This document shows positions 1 through 8,640 of a stretch of DNA of 20,202 bases, piece by piece. Position 1 is the first letter of the stretch, and each line of letters starts with the position of its first letter. A model generated the notes under the pieces. That model had not been told where the DNA came from. It saw only the letters and a list, made by a program, of their open reading frames with translations, and did no database searches. A program made the translations under genes and the position numbers. Origin of the DNA: a virus; IMG/VR virus record IMGVR_UViG_3300010149_000245, positions 1 to 20,202 of that record. One strand, given 5' to 3'.

Positions 1-437
1 AAGATGAGTACGTCATTGTTGCTAGGCGAGTCAGCAGAAACATTGCTTAGGTTCTCAATGTCTCCCGTAGCAGCGGCAGTGGTGCGCTCGGCAAACTGAA
101 TGAAGTAGGTGAATGACCCGCCTTCAATGTTGGCGATAAGTTCGTCACCATCCTCCAGAACGATGGGCGCGGTGAGACACTCCGCCGCCTTGTTCGCTGG
201 GTAGTCCGCTCCACTATCGAGATCCCCAAAGTCAGCCTGAAAGAAAGACTTGGTAAGACCCGACCCATCATTCTTCGCGATCTTCAACTCCACACCGGTC
301 AGTACGCTACCTGTCTGAAACTTGCATACAACAGAATTTACGATGATCGTGTCGATACCCGCCCCCGGCGTAAGTAGCACTATGTCTGAGCTTGCCTGAG
401 ATATAGTCTGCTGCTTGCTTCTGTAATTTATTGCCAT
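1..437 (-). CDS. Small tail-module protein, C-terminus beyond the window (partial)
   Basis: An ATG at 437 opens a frame with no stop down to position 1, giving 145 complete codons before the edge. It begins MAINYRSKQQTISQASSDIV and continues as an alternating hydrophilic/beta-like sequence with segments such as VLEDGDELIANIEGGSFTYF. It lies 10 bp after the stop of the 1038-residue tail protein, in the same direction, with an A-rich leader (AAATTAAGCA) and no Shine-Dalgarno sequence. The leader, the frame continuity and the start resembling that of its neighbour (MAVNY) argue that it is a real gene. I recognise no family. Position after the tape measure and tail-tip genes suggests a minor tail, fibre or baseplate component, but this is inference from location only. 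Confidence 0.8.
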   Translation of the reverse strand, partial: MAINYRSKQQTISQASSDIVLLTPGAGIDTIIVNSVVCKFQTGSVLTGVELKIAKNDGSGLTKSFFQADFGDLDSGADYPANKAAECLTAPIVLEDGDELIANIEGGSFTYFIQFAERTTAAATGDIENLSNVSADSPSNNDVLI

Positions 438-447
438 TGCTTAATTT

Positions 448-3400
448 TTAATCTCCGGTACGATCTGTGTGTGATCTAGTTTGGACACTAGGATTCGCCT
501 TCGAGGTCAAGCCTGTAGTTGGGCGAGTTGACAACAGCTTGTTCATCTCTTCCTCTTCCTGAACCTGTTTAACGAGAACTATCTGACTCTGATTGTCATT
601 GATCTTACCCTTCTCCTGATCCAAGTCGATGGCGTTTTCAATGGTGATCTTGTGCATCTTTCTGCCATTGCGACTTATCCTGCCTCCGATATTTTTTCCT
701 GGGGCAAACTTACCGGTGGGCGTGCCCTTACCCTTACCGCCACCGATACCGATGGGAAAGGGTGAGTCGAACAGGGAGCTCTTCTCCCTTTCGTGCCCAA
801 CCTTCAAGAACGAACCTTGAATACCCCCATCCATTGTCCAGCTAAAACTGAGTGGCATAAGGAACTCCGTGTTGCTCTTGTCGCCCACCAGCTTCTTAAA
901 CTCAATAACATGGAAGGGGCTGAGCAACGCATCCTGCTGACTCGACTGACTAGGTATCAAAGTCATATCATACACCACGCGACTCTCTCCAAAGAGATCG
1001 AGAAAGGCGTTGCACACGTAAGAGTGAAGGGAGTCATACACGATAGCCGGAACGAGGCTTCCCGCAACATCACCCGCTGAGTGACCCCTCCACTGCAAAG
1101 TCTCTGTGTATTTGTCGGCAACTGTGAGGAAGTCGTCCGGATCATTGCTTGCCTTCCTATTAGCCCAAAGGGTGCCTCCAACGTGAGTGTTCACGAAAGA
1201 CAAACGAGACCCAATGCGTGAAGATCCGAGCTGAGCGATCTCATATCCATCACCACCTTGAATCTTGGTCACAAAGTCCTGAGTCTCCTCTCCGTTACCG
1301 ACAGTCACACGCATCGCCTCATTGTGGATGTATTCAGGAAGAGTTCTCCAACTTCCAGAGCCATTGTACCTTCGATAACCACCAGTTCCATCCGCGTATG
1401 CCGTTCTCCATATAGGGTTATATGACGCACCATTGTTGGGGCGCGGGCCTTCATCGTGATTCCAGTACGAATACCCCTGCTCGAAGAAGAAGGATTCAAA
1501 ATCGAGAATGCTTCCGTCATCAAAATCAAAAGGAAGGTTCACTTCGAGCTGACCTCCATAATACTGAATGAACGTAGAGTCTTCGCCCTTTTCATATTGG
1601 ACTCCCTGACCCTCTTCGCCTTCATCATTCTCTAATTGACATCCGATAGGTGCATAGTCGGGCGCATACAATCCGTACTGCGCGTCATAATTTTCGTAAG
1701 TATCGGTGCCCCAACCATCATCAGCCTTGGCGATGTTTCCATCAGGGATGATAAACTCCACCCACGCATCACTAAAATTCTGAGATTCCTCCTTAACCCA
1801 GTTTATTGCCTGATAGACCTTACGGTAGTATGATCTGTTACTTCCAAATTGAAAAACAGTCCCGTCGTCAAAGTAGTAATAGCCCAACCCATTATTATCA
1901 ATGTTGATCCCGTCCGGGCTACCATTCGTGTTTACGTGAGTAGTCACCGGCCTTCTTAGACGATACTTCGTTCCGTCTGTTGTGGTGACCTCAATACGCA
2001 AACGCATGATAAGCGTCTTACCCACATGAAACTCCCTGAAGGCGTCGCTCTCCAACGCATAGCTAAAAGTCTTTTCACGAGTGAACTTAGTGGTATCACT
2101 GAACTCAATCTTCATGGTCTCCCCACTCTGGAATTCCAGATCGTTGACGGTCTTGGCAGGGAAGCCTGTGTAGTCCGTGATGTCAGCCGGGAACTTAAAG
2201 AATGGGAGATCTACAGAATCCTGACCGGCAGGGTCTGTGGGGAATCCCTGGTCTGTAGAGGTGGGCGATCCGGCAATGTAATTAGGCGAACGATACAAGT
2301 ACTGATGCCACAAGTCCCTACGGTTTCCATCCACAGCAGCGAACAGACTCGTTTGGTACGGCTCCAACAAGCCCGATGATATCCACGCTGCGTGCTGTAC
2401 ATAGGCAGCAGCCGCAGAAAGGTCGATGTGGGAGATTGTGTCATCGAGAAAGTAACCCTGACAGTAGAGCCAGTCGCTACCCCCCTCTTCGTGAGTGAGG
2501 TTAGCCTGAAACATAGGCAAAGAACGCCTCTTAACAGCACCGTTCAAAACCTCGTAGAGATCGTCGGCGTCTGTAATCAAATAGTCATTTTCATTACTGC
2601 CTATAACATCGCCAGAGGAAGCGCTAACATTGTGAAGAGTCTCCCACGTAGGCGTCTGAGTAGAGTTGAACTTGTGCTTGACACTCGCTACATTCTTACC
2701 CTTCATCGTCGCGACATCGAGTCGGCACATGAAGTTGATGTATCCATCGAACATACAAGCCGTAGCGCCAAAAGCCTTACAGACATCTTCCAACACATCT
2801 GATGTGGCGAAATAGTCCGGGAGAGCCGGTAGCGCCCTGTGACGATCAACCTGCTTCTTGGGCTTCATGAAGGTTTCACCACGAACTCGTAAGTATTCAA
2901 ACTTGGAGTCGTAATGATGGAACTCTGCGTTTGCGTCTCCATTAGGTCGCGCATCAGGAAACCCAATCTCGCTCATCACCCTTACATGGGTACTGGCGCC
3001 CTGATTTGTCAATACGTAATTCTCGAAGGCTGCCCTAGCCGGTAGCTTTTTGATGATCTCGTGAACCCAATATCTCAGGTCCTGAAAGCCCTCGTACTCG
3101 TTACCACTCAGAGTCTTCCAAGGCTTGCCGCGCAGTGAAGCCAGGCCGTCCGTAAACTCCAGGTCGATGATGTGGCGCCTGTCGGCAATACGAATGGTTG
3201 TACTTTCAATGACGAGATGACCGTACCAATAAGGATGCGATACTGTACCCCATTTATCAAAGAACAAAGCAAAGACCCTGCCTTCTTCGAGATCGAGTAG
3301 ATCATCCCAAATCTCCAACTGAGCATCATCAAGCACCGACGTGAATGACAGCGTAGAACCCATAAAGGCAGACATAAACCTGTCTTGGTCCCCTCCCCAA

Positions 3401-3564
3401 TCAAGCGTCATCCCGGGAGAAAGGAGGTCCATCTCACCCCCAACAGCAATGTCTTCATCAGAGATATGACCGATGACGATGCGGTACTTTTGCTTGACGC
3501 TATTGTTAGACGGCTCACCATACTGCTGAGCATACTTTGTGTCGAAGGTATAGTTTACAGCCAT
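448..3564 (-). CDS. Putative tail-tip / baseplate hub protein (1038 aa)
   Basis: This is the first large gene after the tape measure, the usual place of distal-tail and hub proteins that form the tail tip and contact the host. The N-terminal 150 residues (for example SPGMTLDWGGDQDRF, then MGSTLSF and a WYGHL segment) resemble the opening domain of long tail proteins that I associate with Bacteroidota siphophages; the match is from memory. The middle is rich in Tyr, Trp, Asp and Gly, fitting beta-structured tail proteins. Near residues 930-960 is a Gly/Lys-rich stretch (GIGGGKGKGTPTGK), followed by a charged, low-complexity C-terminus. The ATG overlaps the tape measure stop as TAATG, implying coupled translation. 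No enzymatic motif was recognised. Tail role is fairly safe; the exact hub versus fibre role is not. Confidence 0.75.
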   Translation of the reverse strand: MAVNYTFDTKYAQQYGEPSNNSVKQKYRIVIGHISDEDIAVGGEMDLLSPGMTLDWGGDQDRFMSAFMGSTLSFTSVLDDAQLEIWDDLLDLEEGRVFALFFDKWGTVSHPYWYGHLVIESTTIRIADRRHIIDLEFTDGLASLRGKPWKTLSGNEYEGFQDLRYWVHEIIKKLPARAAFENYVLTNQGASTHVRVMSEIGFPDARPNGDANAEFHHYDSKFEYLRVRGETFMKPKKQVDRHRALPALPDYFATSDVLEDVCKAFGATACMFDGYINFMCRLDVATMKGKNVASVKHKFNSTQTPTWETLHNVSASSGDVIGSNENDYLITDADDLYEVLNGAVKRRSLPMFQANLTHEEGGSDWLYCQGYFLDDTISHIDLSAAAAYVQHAAWISSGLLEPYQTSLFAAVDGNRRDLWHQYLYRSPNYIAGSPTSTDQGFPTDPAGQDSVDLPFFKFPADITDYTGFPAKTVNDLEFQSGETMKIEFSDTTKFTREKTFSYALESDAFREFHVGKTLIMRLRIEVTTTDGTKYRLRRPVTTHVNTNGSPDGINIDNNGLGYYYFDDGTVFQFGSNRSYYRKVYQAINWVKEESQNFSDAWVEFIIPDGNIAKADDGWGTDTYENYDAQYGLYAPDYAPIGCQLENDEGEEGQGVQYEKGEDSTFIQYYGGQLEVNLPFDFDDGSILDFESFFFEQGYSYWNHDEGPRPNNGASYNPIWRTAYADGTGGYRRYNGSGSWRTLPEYIHNEAMRVTVGNGEETQDFVTKIQGGDGYEIAQLGSSRIGSRLSFVNTHVGGTLWANRKASNDPDDFLTVADKYTETLQWRGHSAGDVAGSLVPAIVYDSLHSYVCNAFLDLFGESRVVYDMTLIPSQSSQQDALLSPFHVIEFKKLVGDKSNTEFLMPLSFSWTMDGGIQGSFLKVGHEREKSSLFDSPFPIGIGGGKGKGTPTGKFAPGKNIGGRISRNGRKMHKITIENAIDLDQEKGKINDNQSQIVLVKQVQEEEEMNKLLSTRPTTGLTSKANPSVQTRSHTDRTGD

Positions 3565-6500
3565 TATCCGAATGTACGATCCATAGCGCGTGTGCCACGC
3601 TCGTTAGCAAGGACGATATTGTTGCCGCTGATGCGTCCCCCAAGCGCAAGTTGAGAAGAGCCGCCCATGCCCGGGCCGCCAACCATAGCGCTCTTAGTGC
3701 CACCACCAGGGATGCCGAATCCAGCACCGATAAATCCACCGAGACCACCAACAGCGGCACCAAAGCCCGGGATGAAGATGGAGAGGATTGCGAAGACGGC
3801 GATAAGTGTTATGAGTTTACCGATGATGGCAGTGAACATCTTCAGGAACCCTTCCTTGAGAGACTCGAAGAAATCCTTTCCGTCGGTAGTGGCCTCTACG
3901 AAGGCGTCTCCGATAAAGCTCATCTGCTGCTGGACGACACCGACAATGGCATTGATACGCTCCAGTCGCTCCACGGTAGCGGTGGCAGTAGCAAGCTGCG
4001 ACTGCAAAGTCTCCATGGTAAAGCCAGAGCCCGCTAGAACATCCTCATTGTTGAATGCCCGAAGCATCAGGTCCTGAAGGATGGACAACTCACTTTGAGC
4101 AGCCTGTAGCGGCTTGATGAAACCAAGCGTAAGCTGATCTGTCACCTGCTCCAGACCGAGCGCAGTATCTTGGAACGCCTCTCGTCCAGCGAAATCTTGA
4201 ATAGATTCACCCAGCTCTCCCATAGCGAGAGCGTTTTCTCTGATTGCGTCGTTAGTCTCTAAGAGCTGATTACGGAAGGCCACATATTCGTCAATCTTCT
4301 TATTGACTTCTGCAAACTCATCACTGCTTGTGTCGAGTTTTGTGGATTCCAACACCAGCCCAGCAATAGCTTGTTCGATCTTCTGGACGTCGATGAGAGC
4401 CGTGCCGTCTCCGAGACTAAAGGCGTCGTCGATAAGGTTAGCCTTGTCCGGAAGAGCGTTGAAACTCTTTGCAAGCTTATCTACCTCTGCCGCACTATCG
4501 TCACCCAAGAGACGGATCTTAGCGTTGAGCTTATCAATCTGAGTAATAAGCCTACCGTCCGCAAGACCCAGGTCTATCTTGAAGTTCGTGGTCTGTGTTA
4601 TCGCCGATAGTCGCTGAACTTCTTTGTTGTAAAACGCAAGCAGATCTAAGGCGTCTTGATCAACCACTCCCTGTCCCTGCAATCCAGAGATAAGGGTCGT
4701 CAGACGGGATACCTCAGAGCGAGCGAATGCAAGAGACTCAGTGATGCCCCGGTCGCTTAGGAATTTATTCAGCGACTCTGCCGACGCCGATGCCTCTCTA
4801 AGCCCCTCAATCTTCAATTCCCTGTCTAGGGATGCTTGAAGATCCTTGTAAGCCTTGTTAGTCTCTACAAATAAGAGCGCGAGGTCAACCTTACCTGCCG
4901 CGACAGACTTGACGATAAAATCATCAATGGACTTGACAATGCCGTCAATAGCCTTCTTACGATCTTCTATGGAACCCTGCTCATCGTCGAACTCTTCACC
5001 CAACAGACCGCCAAGGCCACTATCTTGAGTAAATAGTACGTCACGCAAATCGAGTGACTCACGAGCCAAGCTTGCGATGTCGTCCTGTACAGAGTTTATA
5101 TCGCCACTGCTGTTTCCAAACTCAGCGACGACGCCCTTGAGAGCTTCCTTCAGCTTATCGAAAGCCTCAATAGACTCCTTAGCTGAAGCGTCATCAGAGA
5201 AGATACCGCCAAAACCTTCCGCAAGGAACTGCGCTGCCTTTGCAGCGGCAAGCTGCTCCTCTAGGCGCTTCGCACTTTCCTCTTGGAACTTAGCCAACAG
5301 ATCCGCTTGGACTACGCGATCGGCGTCGAGCTGAGCAATCTCCGAGAGGATGTTTTCTATAGTACGATACTGAGGAGCAAATTCCTCCAGGATTTTAGCG
5401 TCCGCTTCAAACGCACCGCCCTCACCAAGAAATCCGGCACCAGAGAACAAGGCGTCAAGCTCCGCGACGAGCATGGCGCCATCCTGACGGAAGCCGGTGC
5501 CGAGGTCCGTAAAGAAGTTTTGGAACGGAGTACCTTTCTGAGCATTTGCAGTTGCAAGAGCTTCATCAATACGCTTCAGCGCCAACTCAATCTCAGTCTC
5601 CTGAGCCGCCAGTTGCTCTGAACTGAAGATGCTAAGGTCTAGATCATCAATCCTCGTCTTGACGAGATTTAAGTACGCATCTATCTCTGCTCGTGAATCA
5701 GCGTTGTCAAGGATCAACGCAATACTACGCTGCTTCTCATCCCCGATTTGCTCCTGAGCAACACCTAAGTTGTTTTCAAGACCCAGCTCCCGAAGCTCAG
5801 CAGTTCGATTGGAAATAGTGCTTTGAAGATCATCAATCTCTGTCAGATTTTGACGAATCCTTCTGGTGTTTCGATCGACTACCCTCGCAAAGTTTTTGAA
5901 GGAATCCTGTAGCTGATTAGTACCGAAGCTCTCCAAGCCGTTGAGCGTATCGGAGGTCCTCTCAATGGCCGTTGTGAGCCTTTGAGTCGCCTCTATCTTC
6001 TCTACAGTACCCAGTCTATCGTCGGTGGCTACCTTATCGAGTTCTTCGTTAAGAACCTTTAGGGATCCTGATACCTGCTCAGCTCCCTCCTGCGCAAACT
6101 TCTTCAGGTCTTGAGTGATCTTCAAGAACCCCTCACGAGAATTATTGAGAACACCAAGCGTTTTGCCAATCTCAACCTTAGAGGCGATACCTAAGCTAAC
6201 GATTGCGGCAATGGTAGCGGCGATGAGGCCAGGTGCAGACAGGAAGGTCGCGGCAAGAGCGGTACCAACCTGAGTAACCAAGAACACAACAATAGGAAGC
6301 ACCGCTAGGAATGTCCCTATCGAAGCCACCATCCTGATAGTCCCCTTGTCAGCGTCCTCTAAGAACTCAGCAAAACTCTGAAACGAATCCGCTAAACTGA
6401 GAAGGGTGGGAGCGAAAGCTTCTCCAATGGTGATGCCCGCTGACTCACTCGCAGCTTCAATACGCTTGAGAGAGAAGAACAGCCTGTCGTTAAGTGCGCT

Positions 6501-7385
6501 CTCTAGGGCAGCCGCCGCACCGCGAGAGTCGAGGAGCTTCTGTTTGAGTACTTGGAATTCCTCGCCCATCTCCGAGATAACCGCCGCCGCGACACCGGCC
6601 CTGTTGCGGAAGATCTCAATGAGCTGATTGAAGTCAAGCTGTCCGGAAGTGAGTAGCTGCAGTTCTTGGCCTGTGACACCAAACTGCTTACCCAAGCGGA
6701 TCATGACCCCCTTGAGTCGAGTACCTGCAATACCGCCCTTCTGACCTGCGTTAGCAAGCAGACCCAAGAGCGCTACGGTAGTCTCAAAGTCATTGCCCGT
6801 GATGTTGGCTACCGAACCTACGTTCTTCATAGCCTGACCGAAGTTCTCGGTGCTCAGGGCTGTCTCCTTAAACGCCACAGCCATCACATCGGCTACGCGG
6901 GTGGCGTTAAGGTTTTCGTTGCTGAACTGACGTACAGCTTCAGCGATGGTGGTTCCTGTCTTAACAAGGTCGCCACCGAACACAGCAGTGATACGTGTGG
7001 CTGCCTGTACGCCACCGACCACTTCTCTTGTACCAAAGCCAAGCTTCGCAAGTTCGAGCTGGAGGTTAGCTACCTGCGTCGCTGTAAAGACCGTGGTACG
7101 GCCCAGTCTCTTGGCCTCGCTCTCTAAGAGCGATAATCCCTGGCCGCTCGTAACAGCTTGCAACTGAGCTTGCAACTGGTCGAAACCGGCTGCAGTCTTA
7201 ATAGCTGCGGCTGCTACGAGACCAAAGGCCAGAGAGAATGTTCGTGAAAAACCCTGACCAAAAGCTACTGCTTCACCTCTAAGCTTTTTTAGCTGTGCGC
7301 TTACCCTTTCGGAGTTGGTCATGAACCTCGTTACGTCGAGGGTCATGATTGCCGACAACCGGCTTATGGTGGACAGACTTGCCAT
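3564..7385 (-). CDS. Tape measure protein (1273 aa)
   Basis: It sets tail length and is packed inside the tail tube before ejection. It is the longest gene in the window and follows the two-frame chaperone, the conserved order in siphophages. The N-terminal part (about residues 60-290, with AKRLGRTTVFTATQVANLQ and related segments) matches the phage minor tail/TMP family (PhageMin_Tail type). Two hydrophobic regions, about 352-402 and 1184-1227, flank long helical, Glu/Lys/Leu-rich segments likely to be coiled coil. The C-terminus is Gly-rich and ends in a segment after LALGGRI. The ATG lies one base after the TGA of the chaperone C-terminal frame. At the commonly used rise of about 0.15 nm per residue, the tail would be roughly 190 nm; this is an estimate. 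Confidence 0.95.
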   Translation of the reverse strand: MASLSTISRLSAIMTLDVTRFMTNSERVSAQLKKLRGEAVAFGQGFSRTFSLAFGLVAAAAIKTAAGFDQLQAQLQAVTSGQGLSLLESEAKRLGRTTVFTATQVANLQLELAKLGFGTREVVGGVQAATRITAVFGGDLVKTGTTIAEAVRQFSNENLNATRVADVMAVAFKETALSTENFGQAMKNVGSVANITGNDFETTVALLGLLANAGQKGGIAGTRLKGVMIRLGKQFGVTGQELQLLTSGQLDFNQLIEIFRNRAGVAAAVISEMGEEFQVLKQKLLDSRGAAAALESALNDRLFFSLKRIEAASESAGITIGEAFAPTLLSLADSFQSFAEFLEDADKGTIRMVASIGTFLAVLPIVVFLVTQVGTALAATFLSAPGLIAATIAAIVSLGIASKVEIGKTLGVLNNSREGFLKITQDLKKFAQEGAEQVSGSLKVLNEELDKVATDDRLGTVEKIEATQRLTTAIERTSDTLNGLESFGTNQLQDSFKNFARVVDRNTRRIRQNLTEIDDLQSTISNRTAELRELGLENNLGVAQEQIGDEKQRSIALILDNADSRAEIDAYLNLVKTRIDDLDLSIFSSEQLAAQETEIELALKRIDEALATANAQKGTPFQNFFTDLGTGFRQDGAMLVAELDALFSGAGFLGEGGAFEADAKILEEFAPQYRTIENILSEIAQLDADRVVQADLLAKFQEESAKRLEEQLAAAKAAQFLAEGFGGIFSDDASAKESIEAFDKLKEALKGVVAEFGNSSGDINSVQDDIASLARESLDLRDVLFTQDSGLGGLLGEEFDDEQGSIEDRKKAIDGIVKSIDDFIVKSVAAGKVDLALLFVETNKAYKDLQASLDRELKIEGLREASASAESLNKFLSDRGITESLAFARSEVSRLTTLISGLQGQGVVDQDALDLLAFYNKEVQRLSAITQTTNFKIDLGLADGRLITQIDKLNAKIRLLGDDSAAEVDKLAKSFNALPDKANLIDDAFSLGDGTALIDVQKIEQAIAGLVLESTKLDTSSDEFAEVNKKIDEYVAFRNQLLETNDAIRENALAMGELGESIQDFAGREAFQDTALGLEQVTDQLTLGFIKPLQAAQSELSILQDLMLRAFNNEDVLAGSGFTMETLQSQLATATATVERLERINAIVGVVQQQMSFIGDAFVEATTDGKDFFESLKEGFLKMFTAIIGKLITLIAVFAILSIFIPGFGAAVGGLGGFIGAGFGIPGGGTKSAMVGGPGMGGSSQLALGGRISGNNIVLANERGTRAMDRTFG

Positions 7386-7386
7386 G

Positions 7387-7668
7387 TCAGAACTTTTTCA
7401 TTTTCTCCAGGAGAGCGGCTGCTTCTTCTTTAGAAGAGACGCCTCCCTGATTACGCTTAGACTTACTGAATGGATTGAAATCGTCAGGACCGTATCGTTT
7501 ACCCTTTGAGGCATTTGCATTTGCAAACAACGCCATCATAGATGATGTCCGATCCCAGTCTCTCCGAAGTCTCCCCAAAACTCCCTCCCTGTACCAGATG
7601 AATTCCCGCATCGTCATTTCCCAGAACTGATCGGGTAACAGCCCAAATTCAATGGCTGTCTGGTACAT
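7387..7668 (-). CDS. Tail assembly chaperone, second (GT-like) frame
   Basis: The 93 residues from the ATG at 7668 contain the chaperone-type motif LPDQFWEMTMREFIW, followed by a basic C-terminus (SKSKRNQGG). The same frame is open upstream to the GGGAAAC heptamer at 7716-7722 and reads LNSSSSSSGEEFTWEA just before the ATG. The FTWEAM segment looks like the normal beginning of this domain, so I think the biological product is made by -1 frameshifting from the upstream frame (111 + 16 + 93 = 220 residues) and not from the ATG. The GGAGG ahead of that ATG is only 2 nt away, too close for a normal ribosome binding site. In lambda, the equivalent GT protein links tape measure and tail tube subunits during assembly. 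Confidence 0.85.
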   Translation of the reverse strand: MYQTAIEFGLLPDQFWEMTMREFIWYREGVLGRLRRDWDRTSSMMALFANANASKGKRYGPDDFNPFSKSKRNQGGVSSKEEAAALLEKMKKF

Positions 7669-7683
7669 GGCCTCCCAAGTGAA

Positions 7684-7722
7684 CTCTTCCCCACTAGATG
7701 AGGAAGAGCTATTTAGTTTCCC
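7684..7722 (-). promoter_or_regulatory. Predicted -1 programmed ribosomal frameshift signal
   Basis: On the minus strand the end of the first chaperone frame reads CCG GGA AAC TAA. This places G GGA AAC, a canonical X XXY YYZ heptamer (7716-7722), directly before the stop. After a spacer of 7 nt (TAAATAG) follows a hairpin: CTCTTCCTC (7700-7708), loop ATCTAGT, GGGGAAGAG (7684-7692). It has 9 pairs, 8 Watson-Crick and one U.G. A -1 slip places the ribosome in the open frame encoding LNSSSSSS...FTWEAM and the 7387-7668 domain. Location between tail tube and tape measure genes is exactly where such shifts occur in siphophages. Confidence 0.88.
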
Positions 7723-8048
7723 GGCTCCGCCTCTTCATCGGCGCCCAGAGCAGAAGACACAGCCTTCATCATCTGATCCAGCGTGTCGGGGTCATCGAGT
7801 GCTTGAGCGCACCATACGTCGAAATCCGGGAGTTCGGCTTTCTTACCCTTACGGAGAGCAAAGTTCTTTACGCCATAGTAGCAAAAAGCAGGAACGGCGG
7901 TGAGGGCATCCTCGCCCATCCAGTCCTGGATTTTATCAATAGGTACCTTGAAGTGCTGGCACATCAAGCGTAATGAGTTCAGGGTGAGTACTGCGTCGTA
8001 CTTCTTTTTGCCCACCTTAAAGGTGAATTCGCCTCGTAGTTGGTTCAT
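7713..8048 (-). CDS. Tail assembly chaperone, first (G-like) frame (111 aa)
   Basis: The protein starts MNQLRGEFTFKVGKKKYDAV, the beta-hairpin opening typical of tail assembly chaperones encoded between the major tail protein and tape measure. It then has helical segments (residues 25-85) and an acidic tail, GADEEAEPGN. It should coat the tape measure protein and recruit tail tube subunits, without staying in the virion. The frame ends in TAA at 7713-7715, immediately after the slippery heptamer, so a fraction of ribosomes should extend it into the second frame. The gene starts 58 bp after the last tail tube gene, downstream of a hairpin terminator, so its messenger level is probably lower than that of the tube genes. 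The leader is AT-rich with no Shine-Dalgarno sequence. Confidence 0.88.
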   Translation of the reverse strand: MNQLRGEFTFKVGKKKYDAVLTLNSLRLMCQHFKVPIDKIQDWMGEDALTAVPAFCYYGVKNFALRKGKKAELPDFDVWCAQALDDPDTLDQMMKAVSSALGADEEAEPGN

Positions 8049-8059
8049 GTGTGGTTGTA

Positions 8060-8100
8060 TTAAAAGTTAAGGAGGCGGTGGCAACTACACCACCGCCCCC
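8060..8100 (-). terminator. Intrinsic terminator after the tail tube genes
   Basis: In minus-strand RNA, GGGGGCGGTGG (8090-8100) pairs with CCACCGCCTCC (8071-8081) over 11 positions with one G.U wobble and an 8-nt loop. It is followed by a T-rich stretch (TTAACTTTTA). It lies in the gap between the third tail tube gene and the chaperone. The T tract is imperfect, so partial read-through into the chaperone and tape measure genes is likely. Confidence 0.75.
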
Positions 8101-8106
8101 GTTCAA

Positions 8107-8628
8107 TTAGGGTGTATCGTTGTAGTAGATATCATCAACACCTGTCAGAGAGACAGAGTAGTTGGCGATCTCATCTACGGAACCCGTGAGAGTCACCGTG
8201 TCGATCAGAGCCTGACCGATGAATTCTTCGGTAGAGCCAGTTTCACCCACGGACCACTTGACGACGACATACTTCTTATCGCGAGCGATTTTGAAGAGGT
8301 CGGTGCCAGCGTCGTTGGTGTCTTGGATGAGACCATCAGCCTGAACACTCCACGTCTGTGAGGTCTGCTGGAGCATACCCCCAGCTCCGTCGCGAGCGAC
8401 GTTCTCCACAGCGTTGCTCACCTCGATGACGCTGTTCGTGGCAGCGCCGACAAGAGTGAGAGTTGTAGTCACAGCACTAGTGGAGGTCGCAATACCGGTG
8501 AACTCGTCTCCGTTGACGACGAAGTCTCCGACGGTGTATGTAGATCCCGATGTGTCGAGTACGGGACGCTTAGACGTCGTCCCTTCGTAGTAGTAGATGG
8601 CTACGCAGTTAGCATTGATTACAGCCAT
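8107..8628 (-). CDS. Tail tube protein paralog 3 (173 aa)
   Basis: This is the shortest of three tandem homologous proteins. It shares the start (MAVINAN versus MSLLNAN), the central SQTWSVQADGLIQ segment, a KKYVVVKW strand and a FIGQALIDTVTLTGSVDE segment with the other two. The overall pattern matches major tail (tube) proteins of siphophages, which stack as hexamer rings. It lacks much of the N-terminal insertion seen in the other two, and its C-terminus diverges (GVDDIYYNDTP in place of an ATIRGYG ending). It is closest to the terminator and to the chaperone, the normal place of the major tail protein, so it may be the main tube subunit. Which paralog forms the tube cannot be decided from sequence. 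Confidence 0.82.
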   Translation of the reverse strand: MAVINANCVAIYYYEGTTSKRPVLDTSGSTYTVGDFVVNGDEFTGIATSTSAVTTTLTLVGAATNSVIEVSNAVENVARDGAGGMLQQTSQTWSVQADGLIQDTNDAGTDLFKIARDKKYVVVKWSVGETGSTEEFIGQALIDTVTLTGSVDEIANYSVSLTGVDDIYYNDTP

Positions 8629-8640
8629 GATATTCTAGTT

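Noticed and set aside
438-447. Terminator after the 1038-residue tail gene
   Set aside because: Only an A/T-rich 10-bp gap with no hairpin; it looks like a leader for the next gene.
2026-2802. Plus-strand frames opposite the 1038-residue tail protein
   Set aside because: No recognisable protein features; the minus-strand frame is continuous and in the expected operon position.
3537-4037. Plus-strand frame of 166 codons opposite the tape measure C-terminus
   Set aside because: Low-complexity translation, opposite a well-supported gene and against the direction of the whole operon.
7668-7680. GGGAGG before the ATG at 7668 as a Shine-Dalgarno sequence for independent translation
   Set aside because: Spacing to the ATG is about 2 nt, the genome otherwise shows no Shine-Dalgarno use, and the domain begins upstream of that ATG.
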